A stretch of DNA of 64,000 nucleotides from Sedimentitalea arenosa (GCF_016428585.1 NZ_JAELVR010000002.1:62001-126000); one strand, 5' to 3'; positions 41,501 to 51,109 are shown, counted from the stretch's first letter. Program-made: numbers and translations. Notes: a model not told the origin generated them from the letters alone.

Positions 41501-42547
41501 ATGGACATTCTCCGGAACCCGTTCAGGAACGCGTCGGCAGAGTTCGTGCTGCCGACAGACGTGCCTTTTCCAAGCACCGATGTGGAGCGCCCGAGGGCAC
41601 TTCTGGCGCGTTGCCCGGAGGCCGGCGTCACGCCCTTGGTTTCCATGCCGGGCCTTGCACGGCGCGTTGGGGTGGAGAAGGTATGGGCGAAGGACGAACG
41701 CACGCGGATGGGGCTGGGCAGTTTCAAGGCGTTGGGTGCGGCCTATGTCATCGCGCATGACGCGGACTCCGGCGCTGCGTCGGGACGCACTTATGTCACC
41801 GCCAGCGCGGGCAACCACGGCCTGTCGGTCGCGGCCGGCGCGCGGGCCTTCGGCGCGCGCGCTGTTGTCTTCATCGCGGAAACCGTGCCCGAAGCCTTTG
41901 CCGATCGGTTGCGGGCCCAGGGGGCGGAGGTCGTGCGCCAGGGCCGCAGCTATGAGTTGAGCATGGCCGCCGCCGCGCAGGCGTCGCGCGAACAAGGTTG
42001 GGTGTTGCTCTCCGACAGTTCCTGGGCTGGATATGTCGAGCGTCCGCATCGGCTGATGGAAGGATATCTCGTCCTCATGGCCGAGGTGTTCGAACAGATC
42101 GATCAGCCGCCCACGCATGTTTTCCTGCAAGCCGGAGTCGGCGGGCTCGCAGCCTCTGCGGCGGCGTTGGCACGGTCGGAATGGCAGGTTGGCCCCACCA
42201 TCGTCGTGGTCGAACCCGAAGTGGCGCCGGCCCTGACCGAGTCGATACGGGCCGAGGCGCCGATCATCTCCACCGGACCGGTCTCGGACATGGGGCGGCT
42301 GGACTGCAAGGAACCTTCGCTGATCGCGCTCAAGGGGTTGGCGCGGGACGCGGATGTTTTTGTCACCCTGAGCGAGTCCGAAGGCCATCGGGGGGCCGAG
42401 ATCGCAGCGGAATTCGGGGTGCCGACGACACCGTCGGGTGCTGCCGGAGCTGCTGCGCTGCTTGCGTCCGAGCCACACCGCGCGGCGCTGAAACTCGACG
42501 ACCGATCCCGCGTCCTGCTGATCGTCAGCGAAGGTGCAGTATCGTGA
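41501..42547 (+). CDS. Diaminopropionate ammonia-lyase-like PLP enzyme
   Basis: A 348-aa fold-type II PLP enzyme. The pyridoxal Lys is K76 in MGLGSFKALGAAY, the Asn/Gly contact is TASAGNHGLSVAAGA, and the phosphate loop is QAGVGGLAASAAAL. These match diaminopropionate ammonia-lyase more than threonine dehydratase, although the protein is about 50 residues shorter than E. coli DpaL. In-frame sequence upstream to 41336 overlaps the methyltransferase and is ignored. The stop overlaps the peptidase start (GTGA), so the next two genes are coupled with it. Confidence 0.82.
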   Translation: MDILRNPFRNASAEFVLPTDVPFPSTDVERPRALLARCPEAGVTPLVSMPGLARRVGVEKVWAKDERTRMGLGSFKALGAAYVIAHDADSGAASGRTYVTASAGNHGLSVAAGARAFGARAVVFIAETVPEAFADRLRAQGAEVVRQGRSYELSMAAAAQASREQGWVLLSDSSWAGYVERPHRLMEGYLVLMAEVFEQIDQPPTHVFLQAGVGGLAASAAALARSEWQVGPTIVVVEPEVAPALTESIRAEAPIISTGPVSDMGRLDCKEPSLIALKGLARDADVFVTLSESEGHRGAEIAAEFGVPTTPSGAAGAAALLASEPHRAALKLDDRSRVLLIVSEGAVS

Positions 42548-43716
42548 CTGTGACGAAGCGTGGCTTTCCCGACGAGGAGTTCCGGGCGCGCGTGGCCGCG
42601 GCGCAAGAACAAATGGCTGCCGCGGAACTCGACGCGCTGTTGCTGACCGAAGAGGCCGACGTGGCCTATGTGACGGGCTTCCAGACCCGGTTCTGGGAAA
42701 GCCCGACGCGGCCTTGGTTCATTGTCATGCCCGGATCGGGCGCGCCGATTGCGGTGATCCCCTCCATCGGGGCGGACCTGATGGCGCGCACCTGGCTCAC
42801 CGACATCCGAACCTGGCGCGCGCCGGACTACGAGGATGACGGCGTCTCGCTGCTGGCCGAGACGCTGGCCGAAAGCGTCGGGCGCACTGGTCGTGTCGGC
42901 GTTCCGATGGCGCTTGAGAGCCATTTGCGGATGCCTCTCGCGGATTGGGCGCGGCTTGAGGATCACCTCCCGAACATCCGTTTTGTGCCCGACGCTGGAG
43001 TCCTGCGCAGGCTCCGCATGGTCAAGTCCGCGGGCGAGATCGCGAAGATCGAAACGGCCTGCGCCATCGCGGGACGGGCTTTCGACCGCGTGCCCGAGAT
43101 CGCCGCAGCGGGCGTGCCGCTCGACCTGGTGTTTCGCCGCTTCCAGATGCTCTGTCTCGAAGAAGGGGCCGATTGGGTGCGCTATCTTGCCGGTGGTGCC
43201 GGTCCCGGCGGCTATGCCGACGTGATCTCGCCCGCATCGGCGCACCCGTTGGAGCCTGGCGATGTGCTGATGCTCGACACCGGCCTGACCCATGACGGGT
43301 ATTTCTGTGATTTCGACCGCAATTTCTCGGTTGGTCCGCCCTCTGCCGAAACCCGATCCGCACATGCGCGATTGATTGAAGCGGTGCAGGCCGGGGCCGA
43401 GATCGCACGACCCGGAGTGTTGGCCTCCGATCTCTTTCACGCGATGGACCGCATTGTGACCGGCGGGGCGGGCGGCTCGGAGGCCGGGCGGCTGGGGCAT
43501 GGGCTGGGCCTGCAATTGACAGAAGGCCTGTCGCTGATCCCACAGGACGATACCGTTCTGGTGGAAGGGATGGTTCTGACGCTCGAACCCGGCGTGACGC
43601 TCGGGAACGGACGGATCATGGTGCATGAGGAGGACATCGTCGTAACCGACGGTGCGCCGCGCTTCCTGTCCGACCCGTTCGGCCCAGAGATTGCCGTTCT
43701 GGAGGGGCGTGCGTGA
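42544..43716 (+). CDS. M24 (Xaa-Pro aminopeptidase/creatinase) family hydrolase
   Basis: A 390-aa pita-bread-fold enzyme with the creatinase-type N-domain (DALLLTEEADVAYVTGFQTR). Metal ligands are visible in MLDTGLTHDGYFCDFDRNFS (two Asp), GRLGHGLGLQ (His), LTLEPGVTL (Glu) and VHEEDIVV (Glu). It starts at GTG 42544. It could cleave an X-Pro dipeptide, creatine-like or ectoine-like amide. Its neighbours (PLP lyase, Asp/Glu racemase family) recall the eut/doe ectoine-type gene sets, but the match is not close enough to claim ectoine hydrolase. Confidence 0.85.
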   Translation: MTVTKRGFPDEEFRARVAAAQEQMAAAELDALLLTEEADVAYVTGFQTRFWESPTRPWFIVMPGSGAPIAVIPSIGADLMARTWLTDIRTWRAPDYEDDGVSLLAETLAESVGRTGRVGVPMALESHLRMPLADWARLEDHLPNIRFVPDAGVLRRLRMVKSAGEIAKIETACAIAGRAFDRVPEIAAAGVPLDLVFRRFQMLCLEEGADWVRYLAGGAGPGGYADVISPASAHPLEPGDVLMLDTGLTHDGYFCDFDRNFSVGPPSAETRSAHARLIEAVQAGAEIARPGVLASDLFHAMDRIVTGGAGGSEAGRLGHGLGLQLTEGLSLIPQDDTVLVEGMVLTLEPGVTLGNGRIMVHEEDIVVTDGAPRFLSDPFGPEIAVLEGRA

Positions 43717-44498
43717 TGCACCTGACGTGCGACTTGATCGACGAGGTGGCGCCCGCGCTCGGATTGGTGGTGCTCCAGGTCGATCAGCGGATCGAGAGTG
43801 ACTTCCGCCGGATGCTGCCCTCGGGCGTCACCCTGCACGTGACGCGCGTTCCCAGCGGGCGGGATGTGACGCCCGACACATTACAGCAAATGGAGGCTGA
43901 CATACCCGGCGCGGTCGGATTGCTGCCGCCCGCCGCCCGCTTTCGCGCCATCGGCTATGCCTGCACGTCCGGGGCTGCGCAGATCGGTTCTGCACGGGTC
44001 GCGGAGCTTGTGCACGGTGCTGCAGCGGTTGATGCGGTGACGGATCCGCTTGTGGCCCTGCTGGCAGCCTGCAAGACGCTCGGAATTGGCCGCCTCGCGC
44101 TGGTCTCGCCTTATATCGCCAGCGTCTCGGGCCAGTTGCGCAAGGCGCTTGCTGCGGAAGGGATCGAAACCGCTGCCTTTGGCAGTTTCGATGTGGCCGA
44201 GGAGGCGCGCGTGGCACGTATTTCAAAGGAGTCCCTGCGCGCCGCCGCCCGACAGCTTGCGGCGCAGCGCGGGGTCGATGGGCTGTTCATGTCCTGCACA
44301 AATCTCGACACGCTCGACATAATCGCCCCGCTCGAGGCGGAACTAGGCATCCCGGTGCTCTCGAGCAACCAGGTTCTGGCCTGGCATTTCTGTCAACTCG
44401 CCAGCCTCGATCCGGTCGCAGCAGCCCCCGGCATCTTGTTTTGCGCGGGAAATCCATCCGGGACTTTCACCTTGTCGGGTTCGGATATCGAGGCTTAG
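43713..44498 (+). CDS. Maleate isomerase/Asp-Glu racemase-family protein (EutA-like)
   Basis: A 261-aa protein of the arylmalonate decarboxylase/maleate isomerase branch of the Asp/Glu racemase family. The two Cys motifs are YACTSGAA and MSCTNLDT, each with the conserved Cys-Thr. It starts at GTG 43713 or ATG 43716, overlapping the peptidase stop. It should isomerise or racemise a small dicarboxylate or amino-acid derivative made by the two upstream enzymes. Confidence 0.83.
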   Translation: MMHLTCDLIDEVAPALGLVVLQVDQRIESDFRRMLPSGVTLHVTRVPSGRDVTPDTLQQMEADIPGAVGLLPPAARFRAIGYACTSGAAQIGSARVAELVHGAAAVDAVTDPLVALLAACKTLGIGRLALVSPYIASVSGQLRKALAAEGIETAAFGSFDVAEEARVARISKESLRAAARQLAAQRGVDGLFMSCTNLDTLDIIAPLEAELGIPVLSSNQVLAWHFCQLASLDPVAAAPGILFCAGNPSGTFTLSGSDIEA

Positions 44499-44546
44499 AC
44501 TTGTATCCGGCCGGGGCTGGCCGCAGGAGGAGAAGGATGACAAGGC

Positions 44547-44756
44547 ATGACGGACAGGGCAAGTGAATTGGCCGACGTGATCCGCGAGATCGAAGAGGTG
44601 GACACCTGCATCGCAGATCTGGAGGCGGATGCGCGCCGCGATCCCAAGAGCAACGCAGCACGACACAACAAGTTCGCCTGCAAGACGATGCGGCGCTATC
44701 GCATCCGACTGGTGGACGAACGCGACCGGTTGCTCAAGGAGTTGAGCGCAGACTGA
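44547..44756 (+). CDS. Small coiled-coil hypothetical protein
   Basis: A 69-aa charged, probably all-helical protein (ELADVIREIEEVDTCIADLEAD, then MRRYRIRLVDERDRLLKEL). No signal or membrane segment. A GGAGGAGAAGG stretch 48 nt after the previous stop gives it a good ribosome site. I do not recognise a family; translation is supported by coding-like composition only. Confidence 0.55.
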   Translation: MTDRASELADVIREIEEVDTCIADLEADARRDPKSNAARHNKFACKTMRRYRIRLVDERDRLLKELSAD

Positions 44757-44889
44757 CCAACAAAGATGCGTTGCAACGACCATCGGGCGCGGGGCCGATC
44801 CGCGGTGGCGCGGTATGGTGCTTGCGACCGGGGCCGTCTTGTCCCATTCCGGCGGGCGGACCGATTGAACCCAACGACAGGATGAGAAG

Positions 44890-46053
44890 ATGAAAACGAT
44901 TGCCGGCTTTGACCGTATCGGGGAAGAGAACGCCTTTGCTGTTCTCGCGCGGGCAGGGGCCCTTGCGGCGCAAGGCAAGGACGTGATCAATCTGGGTATC
45001 GGGCAGCCCGACTTTCGTACTCCGGAGCATATCGTGGAAGCGGCAATCAAGGCCCTGCGCGACGGTCATCATGGCTATACGCCCGCGACCGGGCTGCCGG
45101 TACTTCGAGAAGCTGTGGCCGCAGACCTCCATCGCCGCTTCGCGGTCGAGGTCGATCCCGAGCGCGTGATGATCGTGCCCGGCGGCAAGGTCACGATGTT
45201 CGCGGCGATCCTGATGTTTGGCGAGCCGGGCGCCGACATTCTCTATCCCGATCCGGGGTTTCCAATCTATCGCTCGATGATCGAGTTCACCGGCGCCCGT
45301 CCGATCCCCGTGCCGATCCGAGAGGAGAACGGTTTCGGTTTTTCGGCCGAGGAACTGCTCTCGCTGATCACGCAGCAGACCCGTCTGATCATCCTGAACT
45401 CGCCCGCCAACCCCTGCGGCGGCGTCACGCCGCGCGAAGAGGTCGACAAGCTGGTCGCAGGACTGGCCGCGCATCCCCAAGTCGCGATCCTGTCGGACGA
45501 GATCTATGACCAGATGCTGTATGACGGCGAGCCGCATGTCTCCTTGCTGACCTATCCAGAGATCCGCGACCGGCTGATCCTGTTGAACGGTTGGTCCAAG
45601 ACTTATGCAATGACCGGCTGGCGGCTGGGCTATTCGGTCTGGCCCGACGGACTTTATGACAAGGTTCGCAAATTGGCGGTCAACGCGTGGTCCTGTGTCA
45701 ACGCCCCGGCGCAATATGCAGCACTCGCCGCGTTGACCGGGCCGCAGGATGCGGTGGTCGAGATGCTGAGCGCCTTCGATGCGCGGCGCAAGTTGACGGT
45801 CGACCTGTTGAACGAATTGCCCGGGGTCAGTTGCATCACGCCAAAGGGGGCGTTTTATGCCTTCCCGAACATCTCTGGGACCGGTTGGAAAGCCAAGGCT
45901 CTGGCCTCGGAGCTTCTCGAACAGGCCGGTGTCGCGACCATCGGCGGTCCCGATTTTGGAACGTTGGGCGAAGGCTACATTCGTCTCAGCTATGCTAATT
46001 CGCAGGACAATATCCGGCGTGCGATCGAGCGAATGCACGACTTCCTGTCCTGA
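44890..46053 (+). CDS. PLP-dependent aminotransferase (aspartate aminotransferase-like)
   Basis: A 387-aa fold-type I aminotransferase. Blocks are NLGIGQPDFRTPEHIVEAA, GYTPATGLPVLREAVA, LNSPANPCGGV, ILSDEIYDQMLYD and GWSKTYAMTGWRLGYS with the PLP Lys. AGGATGAGAAG precedes the ATG. It probably completes the preceding amino-acid catabolic set or serves general transamination. A short hairpin (46057-46076) lies right after the stop. Confidence 0.92.
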   Translation: MKTIAGFDRIGEENAFAVLARAGALAAQGKDVINLGIGQPDFRTPEHIVEAAIKALRDGHHGYTPATGLPVLREAVAADLHRRFAVEVDPERVMIVPGGKVTMFAAILMFGEPGADILYPDPGFPIYRSMIEFTGARPIPVPIREENGFGFSAEELLSLITQQTRLIILNSPANPCGGVTPREEVDKLVAGLAAHPQVAILSDEIYDQMLYDGEPHVSLLTYPEIRDRLILLNGWSKTYAMTGWRLGYSVWPDGLYDKVRKLAVNAWSCVNAPAQYAALAALTGPQDAVVEMLSAFDARRKLTVDLLNELPGVSCITPKGAFYAFPNISGTGWKAKALASELLEQAGVATIGGPDFGTLGEGYIRLSYANSQDNIRRAIERMHDFLS

Positions 46054-46056
46054 TAT

Positions 46057-46076
46057 CAGTCCGATAGCGCGGACTG
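46057..46076 (+). terminator. Short hairpin after the aminotransferase gene
   Basis: Arms CAGTCCG and CGGACTG flank a six-base loop 4 nt past the stop codon. There is no T-tract, so it is a weak terminator candidate or an mRNA-end structure. Confidence 0.35.
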
Positions 46077-46269
46077 GTTGCGGCGCGGCAAGGAGGCATC
46101 GGCCTGGGCGAGCGACAATGCCTTCCGACAGGCTCACCGGCTACGGAGGCGCACGACGCGACGCTCCGCCGCGTTTCGGGTGCGTGCCTCGCTCGGGCGA
46201 CGCCGAAGACTATATGCACTCTGACATGGCACGCCCCGTGGCCCGCGCTCAACTGCTAAGGAGACCTCA

Positions 46270-46584
46270 ATGTACCTCGCAATGAACCGCTTTGCTGTCC
46301 GTCCCGAGAACGCGGAGGCCTTCGAAGCTCTGTGGCTGGGCCGTGATAGCCACCTGAAAGAGATGGAGGGGTTCGTCGAGTTCCACATGCTGAAAGGGCC
46401 CGAGCGCGAGGATGGGACGATCCTCTATGCCTCCCACACGATGTGGGAGAGCCAGGAAGCATTCACCGCCTGGACCCGTTCGGAACAGTTCCGCGCGGCT
46501 CATGCCAATGCAGGCGGAACGCGCAGCCTGCATGAAGGTGTTCCCCAGTTCGAGGGTTTCTCGGCAATCCAGCACATCGCCTGA
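46270..46584 (+). CDS. Antibiotic-biosynthesis-monooxygenase (ABM/IsdG-fold) protein
   Basis: A 104-aa ferredoxin-like-fold protein. It starts MYLAMNRFAVRPENAEAFEALW, has EGFVEFHMLKGPE and a SHTMWESQEAFTAWTRSEQF block with the conserved Trp, and ends with an H-rich strand. The pattern fits haem-degrading or small ABM enzymes. AAGGAGACC precedes the ATG. It stands alone between the aminotransferase and tRNA-Glu. Confidence 0.83.
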   Translation: MYLAMNRFAVRPENAEAFEALWLGRDSHLKEMEGFVEFHMLKGPEREDGTILYASHTMWESQEAFTAWTRSEQFRAAHANAGGTRSLHEGVPQFEGFSAIQHIA

Positions 46585-46823
46585 GCGCGAGAAGCTGCGC
46601 TCCGAAGATCGATTGAGGCGTGACTCTGTGTAGGAGCAGGCTTTCGAACTTTCCTAGCGACATGAAGGATGCCTTCAAGCGCAACGACAGCGATCAAACA
46701 GCAGGCTTGGCTGTGCTCGTCTCAGGTTTTCCAGATCGTTGCTCTTGGCGCCGGATCGTTCGGGTCCATACCAAGCCATCGGCCTGGACGGGACCTGACT
46801 TGGTCGACATTGATCTGGGAAAG

Positions 46824-46898
46824 TGGCAGCCCGTAGGGGAATCGAACCCCTCTTTCCAGGTTGAAAACCTGGCGTCCTAACCGATAGACGAACGGGCC
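46824..46898 (-). tRNA. tRNA-Glu (UUC)
   Basis: Read on the minus strand the gene starts GGCCCGTTCGTCTATCGG and ends ACGGGCTGCCA, with an encoded CCA. The anticodon stem is CCAGG/CCTGG around TTTTCAA, giving anticodon UUC. The T-arm is GAGGGGTTCGATTCCCCT. The acceptor closes with a G-U first pair. All arms are intact. It lies downstream of recJ on the same strand. Confidence 0.96.
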
Positions 46899-46995
46899 AC
46901 TTTGGTGTGGCGTTCATTAGGCAATCGGCGAAACCGGTGCAAGAGAAAAAGCGCGGCTTCGGCAAAGAATTCGTCCGGTTGTCTGTCAGCGGGGT

Positions 46996-48738
46996 TCAGG
47001 CCGGAGAGGCGTCCTCGAGACGGAGCTGCACGCTTTGCCGTCCGCCCCAGAAGTTGATCTCGAGCCGTCCTGCGACGTGGAACCGGGCGCCGCCGTGTTC
47101 GGACAGGCGCGGGCCCAAGGGGCTGTCGAAGGCTCCGAAACAGATCGCGTCGAGCTTGCCGCCCATGCCGTCGCCCAACGACAGTTTCAGGTGGCTGTCG
47201 CCGACGCGCCGAGCATGGCCAATCTGCAGATCCGGGAAGGCAAAGCGGGGTGCCGGTGCCCCGGCGCCGAAAGGGCCCGCCTGTTCGATGGTTTCGACAA
47301 GGTCCACCGTGGCGCCCTGTGGCATGAGGGTCCCGTCAAGTTTCAGATCGGCCGGCCCCGCCTGTGCCGCCCCCTGGCGTTCCAGTAGCTCGGACAGGCG
47401 TTCCATCGCCGGTTCCAGATTCTCGCGGGCCACTGTCAGACCGGCGGCCATCTTGTGCCCGCCGCCCTTCAGCAGCAGTCCTTCGCCCGCCAGACGTTGG
47501 ATCGCGGCCCCCAGGTCGACGCCCGAGATCGAGCGTCCCGAGCCCTTGCCCTCGTTTCCTTCCAGTCCGATCACGATGGCGGGCCGGTTCGTCGACTCCT
47601 TCAGCCGCGCTGCAACGATCCCGACGACGCCGGGATGCCACCCTTCTCCGGCGGCCCAGACCAACGGTCCATCCGTGCCGCGGGTCTCGGCCTGTTCCAT
47701 GGCCGCTGCACGGACGGCGGCCTCGATCTCGCGGCGCTCGGTGTTGAGCTGGTCGAGACGTTGTGCAAGCGCCTGTGCTTCGCTTGCCGAGGCGGTCGAC
47801 AGCAACCGCGCGCCGAGATCCGCCGCCCCGATCCGCCCGCCCGCGTTGACACGTGGACCCAGCAGGAAGCCGAGGTGATAGGTGCTCGGTGCCGACTCCA
47901 TGCGCGCGACATCCGCGAGCGCCACCAACCCCGGTCGGTCGCGCCGGGCCATCACGGTCAGGCCCTGGCGCACCAGCGCCCGGTTTACCCCGATGAGCGG
48001 CGCGACGTCCGCCACCGTCGCGAGTGCGACCAGATCGAGCAGCGCCATCAGGTCGGGGCCGGTGCCACCACCCGCTGCGCGCATCTGGCGCCGGGTTTCG
48101 ACCAGCATCAGGAACACCACGCCCGCTGCGCAGAGATAGCCCAACTCGCTATCCTCGTCCTGCCGGTTCGGGTTCACCACGGCCAGGGCCTCCGGCAGGG
48201 TTTCTCCGCCGAGGTGATGGTCCAGCACGATCACATCAGCATCTTTCGCCGCCGCGATCGGCTCATGCGACAGGGTTCCGCAATCGACGCAGATGATCAG
48301 GCTGTGTTGTTCCGCCAGTTGCCGCATCGCGGGCACGTTCGGACCATATCCCTCGTCGATCCTGTCGGGAACATAGAGCGTCGCGTCGATCCCCATCTCG
48401 CGCAGCCAGACCAGCAGCAATGCAGCAGAGCTGCCGCCGTCCACATCATAATCGGCGAAAACGGCGATCCGCTCGCGGCGCTTTACGGCGGCGAGGAAGC
48501 GCGCGGCGGCGGTTTCCATATCCTTCAACTTGCGCGGGTCGGGCAACAAATCGCGGAGTTGCGGAGTCAGGAAGGCGTGCGCCTCGGGCAAAGGCACGCC
48601 GCGGCGCGCGAGCACCTGGCAGACCGCGCGGGGCAGGTCGGTCGACTGCGCGATCGCGTCGCCAGCCCGTTCGGTCTCGATCGACGGTCCGATCCACTTT
48701 CGACCGGTCAGCGATCGCTCCACCCCGAGAAATGCCAT
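46996..48738 (-). CDS. recJ: Single-stranded-DNA-specific exonuclease RecJ
   Basis: A 580-aa DHH-family 5'-3' exonuclease. Metal motifs are FADYDVDG (D96, D98, D100), VDCGT and DHHLGGE (D173-H175). The DHHA1 region follows with GGGHKMAAGL, and the C-terminal OB domain ends in basic/aromatic strands (FWGGRQSVQLRLED). It acts in recombination and mismatch repair. The start is MAFLGVERS; an in-frame extension upstream is not used. It is the third gene of hom-glpX-recJ. Confidence 0.95.
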   Translation of the reverse strand: MAFLGVERSLTGRKWIGPSIETERAGDAIAQSTDLPRAVCQVLARRGVPLPEAHAFLTPQLRDLLPDPRKLKDMETAAARFLAAVKRRERIAVFADYDVDGGSSAALLLVWLREMGIDATLYVPDRIDEGYGPNVPAMRQLAEQHSLIICVDCGTLSHEPIAAAKDADVIVLDHHLGGETLPEALAVVNPNRQDEDSELGYLCAAGVVFLMLVETRRQMRAAGGGTGPDLMALLDLVALATVADVAPLIGVNRALVRQGLTVMARRDRPGLVALADVARMESAPSTYHLGFLLGPRVNAGGRIGAADLGARLLSTASASEAQALAQRLDQLNTERREIEAAVRAAAMEQAETRGTDGPLVWAAGEGWHPGVVGIVAARLKESTNRPAIVIGLEGNEGKGSGRSISGVDLGAAIQRLAGEGLLLKGGGHKMAAGLTVARENLEPAMERLSELLERQGAAQAGPADLKLDGTLMPQGATVDLVETIEQAGPFGAGAPAPRFAFPDLQIGHARRVGDSHLKLSLGDGMGGKLDAICFGAFDSPLGPRLSEHGGARFHVAGRLEINFWGGRQSVQLRLEDASPA

Positions 48739-48823
48739 GACACGCCCCTCTGAGCCGATTGCCGGCCTGTTCTGCACCAGTTCGTTTGCCACGCCCGGAT
48801 GCACAGCCCGTTCTGGCGATGTG

Positions 48824-49786
48824 TCAGACCGGGGTGCGGTATTCCATGCGGCGCACCGAGCCGGTCTTGGAGCGCATCAGAAGGGTCTGCGTCGTCAGCC
48901 AGCCGGGTTCGCGCTTGATTCCATTCAGAAGCGTGCCGCCGGTGACGCCGGTGGCGGCAAAGATAACGTCCTGCTGAACCATGTCGTCGCGCGCATAGAT
49001 CTTGTCGAGATCGGTGATCCCGGCCTTGTCGGCGCGTGCTTTCTCGTCATCGTTGCGGAACAGGAGGCGGCCGAAGATTTGACCCCCCATGCATTTCAGT
49101 GCCGCGGCAGCCAGCACGCCCTCGGGCGCGCCGCCGGAGCCCATGTACATGTCGATCCCGGTCTTCTCGGCTTCGGCGCAATGCATGACGCCGGCCACGT
49201 CGCCATCGGTGATCAGGCGGATCGCCGCGCCGGTGCTGCGGACCTCGGCGATCATCGCCTCGTGGCGTGGACGCTCCAGGATGCAGACCGTGATGTCGGA
49301 CGGGGCACAACCCTTTTCGGTGGCCAACGCCGATACCCGTGTCGCGGGCGGCATGTCGAGCGTGACAAGACCCTCGGAATAGCCCGGACCGATAGCCAGT
49401 TTTTCCATATAGACGTCGGGCGCGTGCAGCATCGATCCGCGCGGGCCCATGGCGATGACGGTCAGCGCGTTGGGCATGTCCTTGGCGGTCAGCGTCGTGC
49501 CTTCCAACGGGTCGAGCGCGATGTCGACACCGGGGCCTTTTCCGGTCCCGACCTCTTCGCCGATATAGAGCATGGGGGCTTCGTCGCGCTCGCCTTCGCC
49601 GATCACGACGACGCCCGAAATATCCAGCATGTTCAGTTGTTCGCGCATCGCGTTGACCGCGGCCTGGTCGGCGGCCTTCTCGTCGCCACGCCCGACCAGC
49701 GACGCCGAAGCGAGGGCCGCCTGTTCGGCGACACGGGCCAGTCCGAGAGACAACATGCGGTCGTGAAACTCAATCCTATCGCTCAT
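48824..49786 (-). CDS. glpX: Class II fructose-1,6-bisphosphatase GlpX
   Basis: A 320-aa enzyme of gluconeogenesis that removes the 1-phosphate from fructose 1,6-bisphosphate. Metal and substrate motifs are VVIGEGERDEAPMLYIGE, VDIALDPLEGTTLT and GSGGAPEGVLAAAAL. The length is normal. GGAG lies eight bases before the ATG at 49786. It sits between hom and recJ, an arrangement that I recall as common in Rhodobacterales. Confidence 0.95.
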   Translation of the reverse strand: MSDRIEFHDRMLSLGLARVAEQAALASASLVGRGDEKAADQAAVNAMREQLNMLDISGVVVIGEGERDEAPMLYIGEEVGTGKGPGVDIALDPLEGTTLTAKDMPNALTVIAMGPRGSMLHAPDVYMEKLAIGPGYSEGLVTLDMPPATRVSALATEKGCAPSDITVCILERPRHEAMIAEVRSTGAAIRLITDGDVAGVMHCAEAEKTGIDMYMGSGGAPEGVLAAAALKCMGGQIFGRLLFRNDDEKARADKAGITDLDKIYARDDMVQQDVIFAATGVTGGTLLNGIKREPGWLTTQTLLMRSKTGSVRRMEYRTPV

Positions 49787-49822
49787 CAAATCGCTCCAGT
49801 TCAATGGGTGCCGGTTTCCGGT

Positions 49823-51109
49823 CTACAGGTTTTCGATCCGCAGGGCGACCGGGGTCGCCGCCAGGACATCGGTGCTTTGCATCGCGGCGATGGCCTCGTC
49901 CAGCGGTGCGCGAGTCGTCCGGTGCGTGACGATCAGCACCGGAGCGGCGGGTTCCGAGTGCCCATATTGCCGCATCCGGTCGATCGAAATGCCCGATGCG
50001 CCCAGGATCGAAGCGATCTTGGCCAACGCGCCGGGTTTGTCGACGAGCGCCATGCGCAGGTAATAAGGAGCCGGCAGCACCGAACTGGCAGAAGGCGCCG
50101 TGCGCAGGGTCGAAACGGGCTGCCCGAAGGTCGGAATCCGGATCCCGCGCGCGAGGTCACACACATCGGCCATGACGGCGCTGGCGGTCGGACCTTCGCC
50201 CGCGCCCGGTCCGCGCAGGACGATCTGCTGAACCGAGTCGCCTTCGATCACGACCATGTTGGTGCCACCCTCCAGTTGCCCGAGCGGCGAGGACGCCGGT
50301 ACGAGGCAAGGTTGCATGCGTTGTTCCAGGCCACGGCCGGTCAGTTGAGCGACGCCAAGAAGCTTGATCCGATAGCCCATGTCGGCCGCCTGGCGGATGT
50401 CCTCGATCGTGATGCGCTCGATACCTTCGATTTCGATCCCGTCGAAATCCGGCACCGTTCCAAAGCCGATGGCCGACAGCAGCGCCAGCTTGTGACCTGC
50501 ATCAATCCCGCCCACGTCCAGAGTCGGGTCCGCTTCCAGGTAACCGAGGTCGTCGGCCTCCTCGAAGACCTTTTCATAGGGCAATCCGGCGCTTTCCATA
50601 CGGGTCAGGATGTAGTTGCAGGTGCCGTTCATGACGCCCATCACGCGGGTGATCTCGTTGGCGGCCAGTCCTTCGGTCACTGTCTTGATGACCGGGATAC
50701 CACCCGCGACCGCCGCTTCGAAGCGGATCACGCGTCCGGCCGATTCAGCCTGTTCGGCCAGGTCGCGACCGTGGATGGCGAGCATGGCCTTGTTGGCGGT
50801 CACGACGTCTTTGCCGGCGGCCAGCGCCGCCTCTGTCGCGTCCTTTGCGGGGCCGTCGGTTCCCCCCATCAGTTCAACGAAAACGTCGACATCGTCACGC
50901 TGCGCCAGGGCGACCGGGTCGGCTTCCCAGTCGTATCCGGACAGGTTTATGCCGCGATCCTTTGTGGCGTTGCGCGCGGACACGGCGCTGATGGTGATGT
51001 CGCGACCGGTGCGTTGGGCCAACAGGGCGGCCTGCTTGCGTACGATCTTGACGACGCCGACCCCGACGGTTCCCAGGCCGGCGATCCCCAGGCGCAACGT
51101 TGCTGTCAT
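49823..51109 (-). CDS. hom: Homoserine dehydrogenase
   Basis: A 428-aa NAD(P)-dependent enzyme of threonine/methionine synthesis, reducing aspartate semialdehyde to homoserine. The Rossmann motif is IAGLGTVGVGV, and the catalytic region has NGTCNYILTRME, EEADDLGYLEADPTLDVGGID and DAGHKLALLSAI. A C-terminal ACT domain (YYLRMALVDKPGALAKIASIL) predicts feedback control by threonine. It is the first gene of the run hom-glpX-recJ. Confidence 0.95.
   Translation of the reverse strand: MTATLRLGIAGLGTVGVGVVKIVRKQAALLAQRTGRDITISAVSARNATKDRGINLSGYDWEADPVALAQRDDVDVFVELMGGTDGPAKDATEAALAAGKDVVTANKAMLAIHGRDLAEQAESAGRVIRFEAAVAGGIPVIKTVTEGLAANEITRVMGVMNGTCNYILTRMESAGLPYEKVFEEADDLGYLEADPTLDVGGIDAGHKLALLSAIGFGTVPDFDGIEIEGIERITIEDIRQAADMGYRIKLLGVAQLTGRGLEQRMQPCLVPASSPLGQLEGGTNMVVIEGDSVQQIVLRGPGAGEGPTASAVMADVCDLARGIRIPTFGQPVSTLRTAPSASSVLPAPYYLRMALVDKPGALAKIASILGASGISIDRMRQYGHSEPAAPVLIVTHRTTRAPLDEAIAAMQSTDVLAATPVALRIENL

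Noticed and set aside
42544-43716. Ectoine hydrolase (DoeA/EutD) as a firm call for the M24 protein
   Set aside because: The neighbours are suggestive, but the residues around the N-terminal substrate pocket do not obviously match; only the family is claimed.
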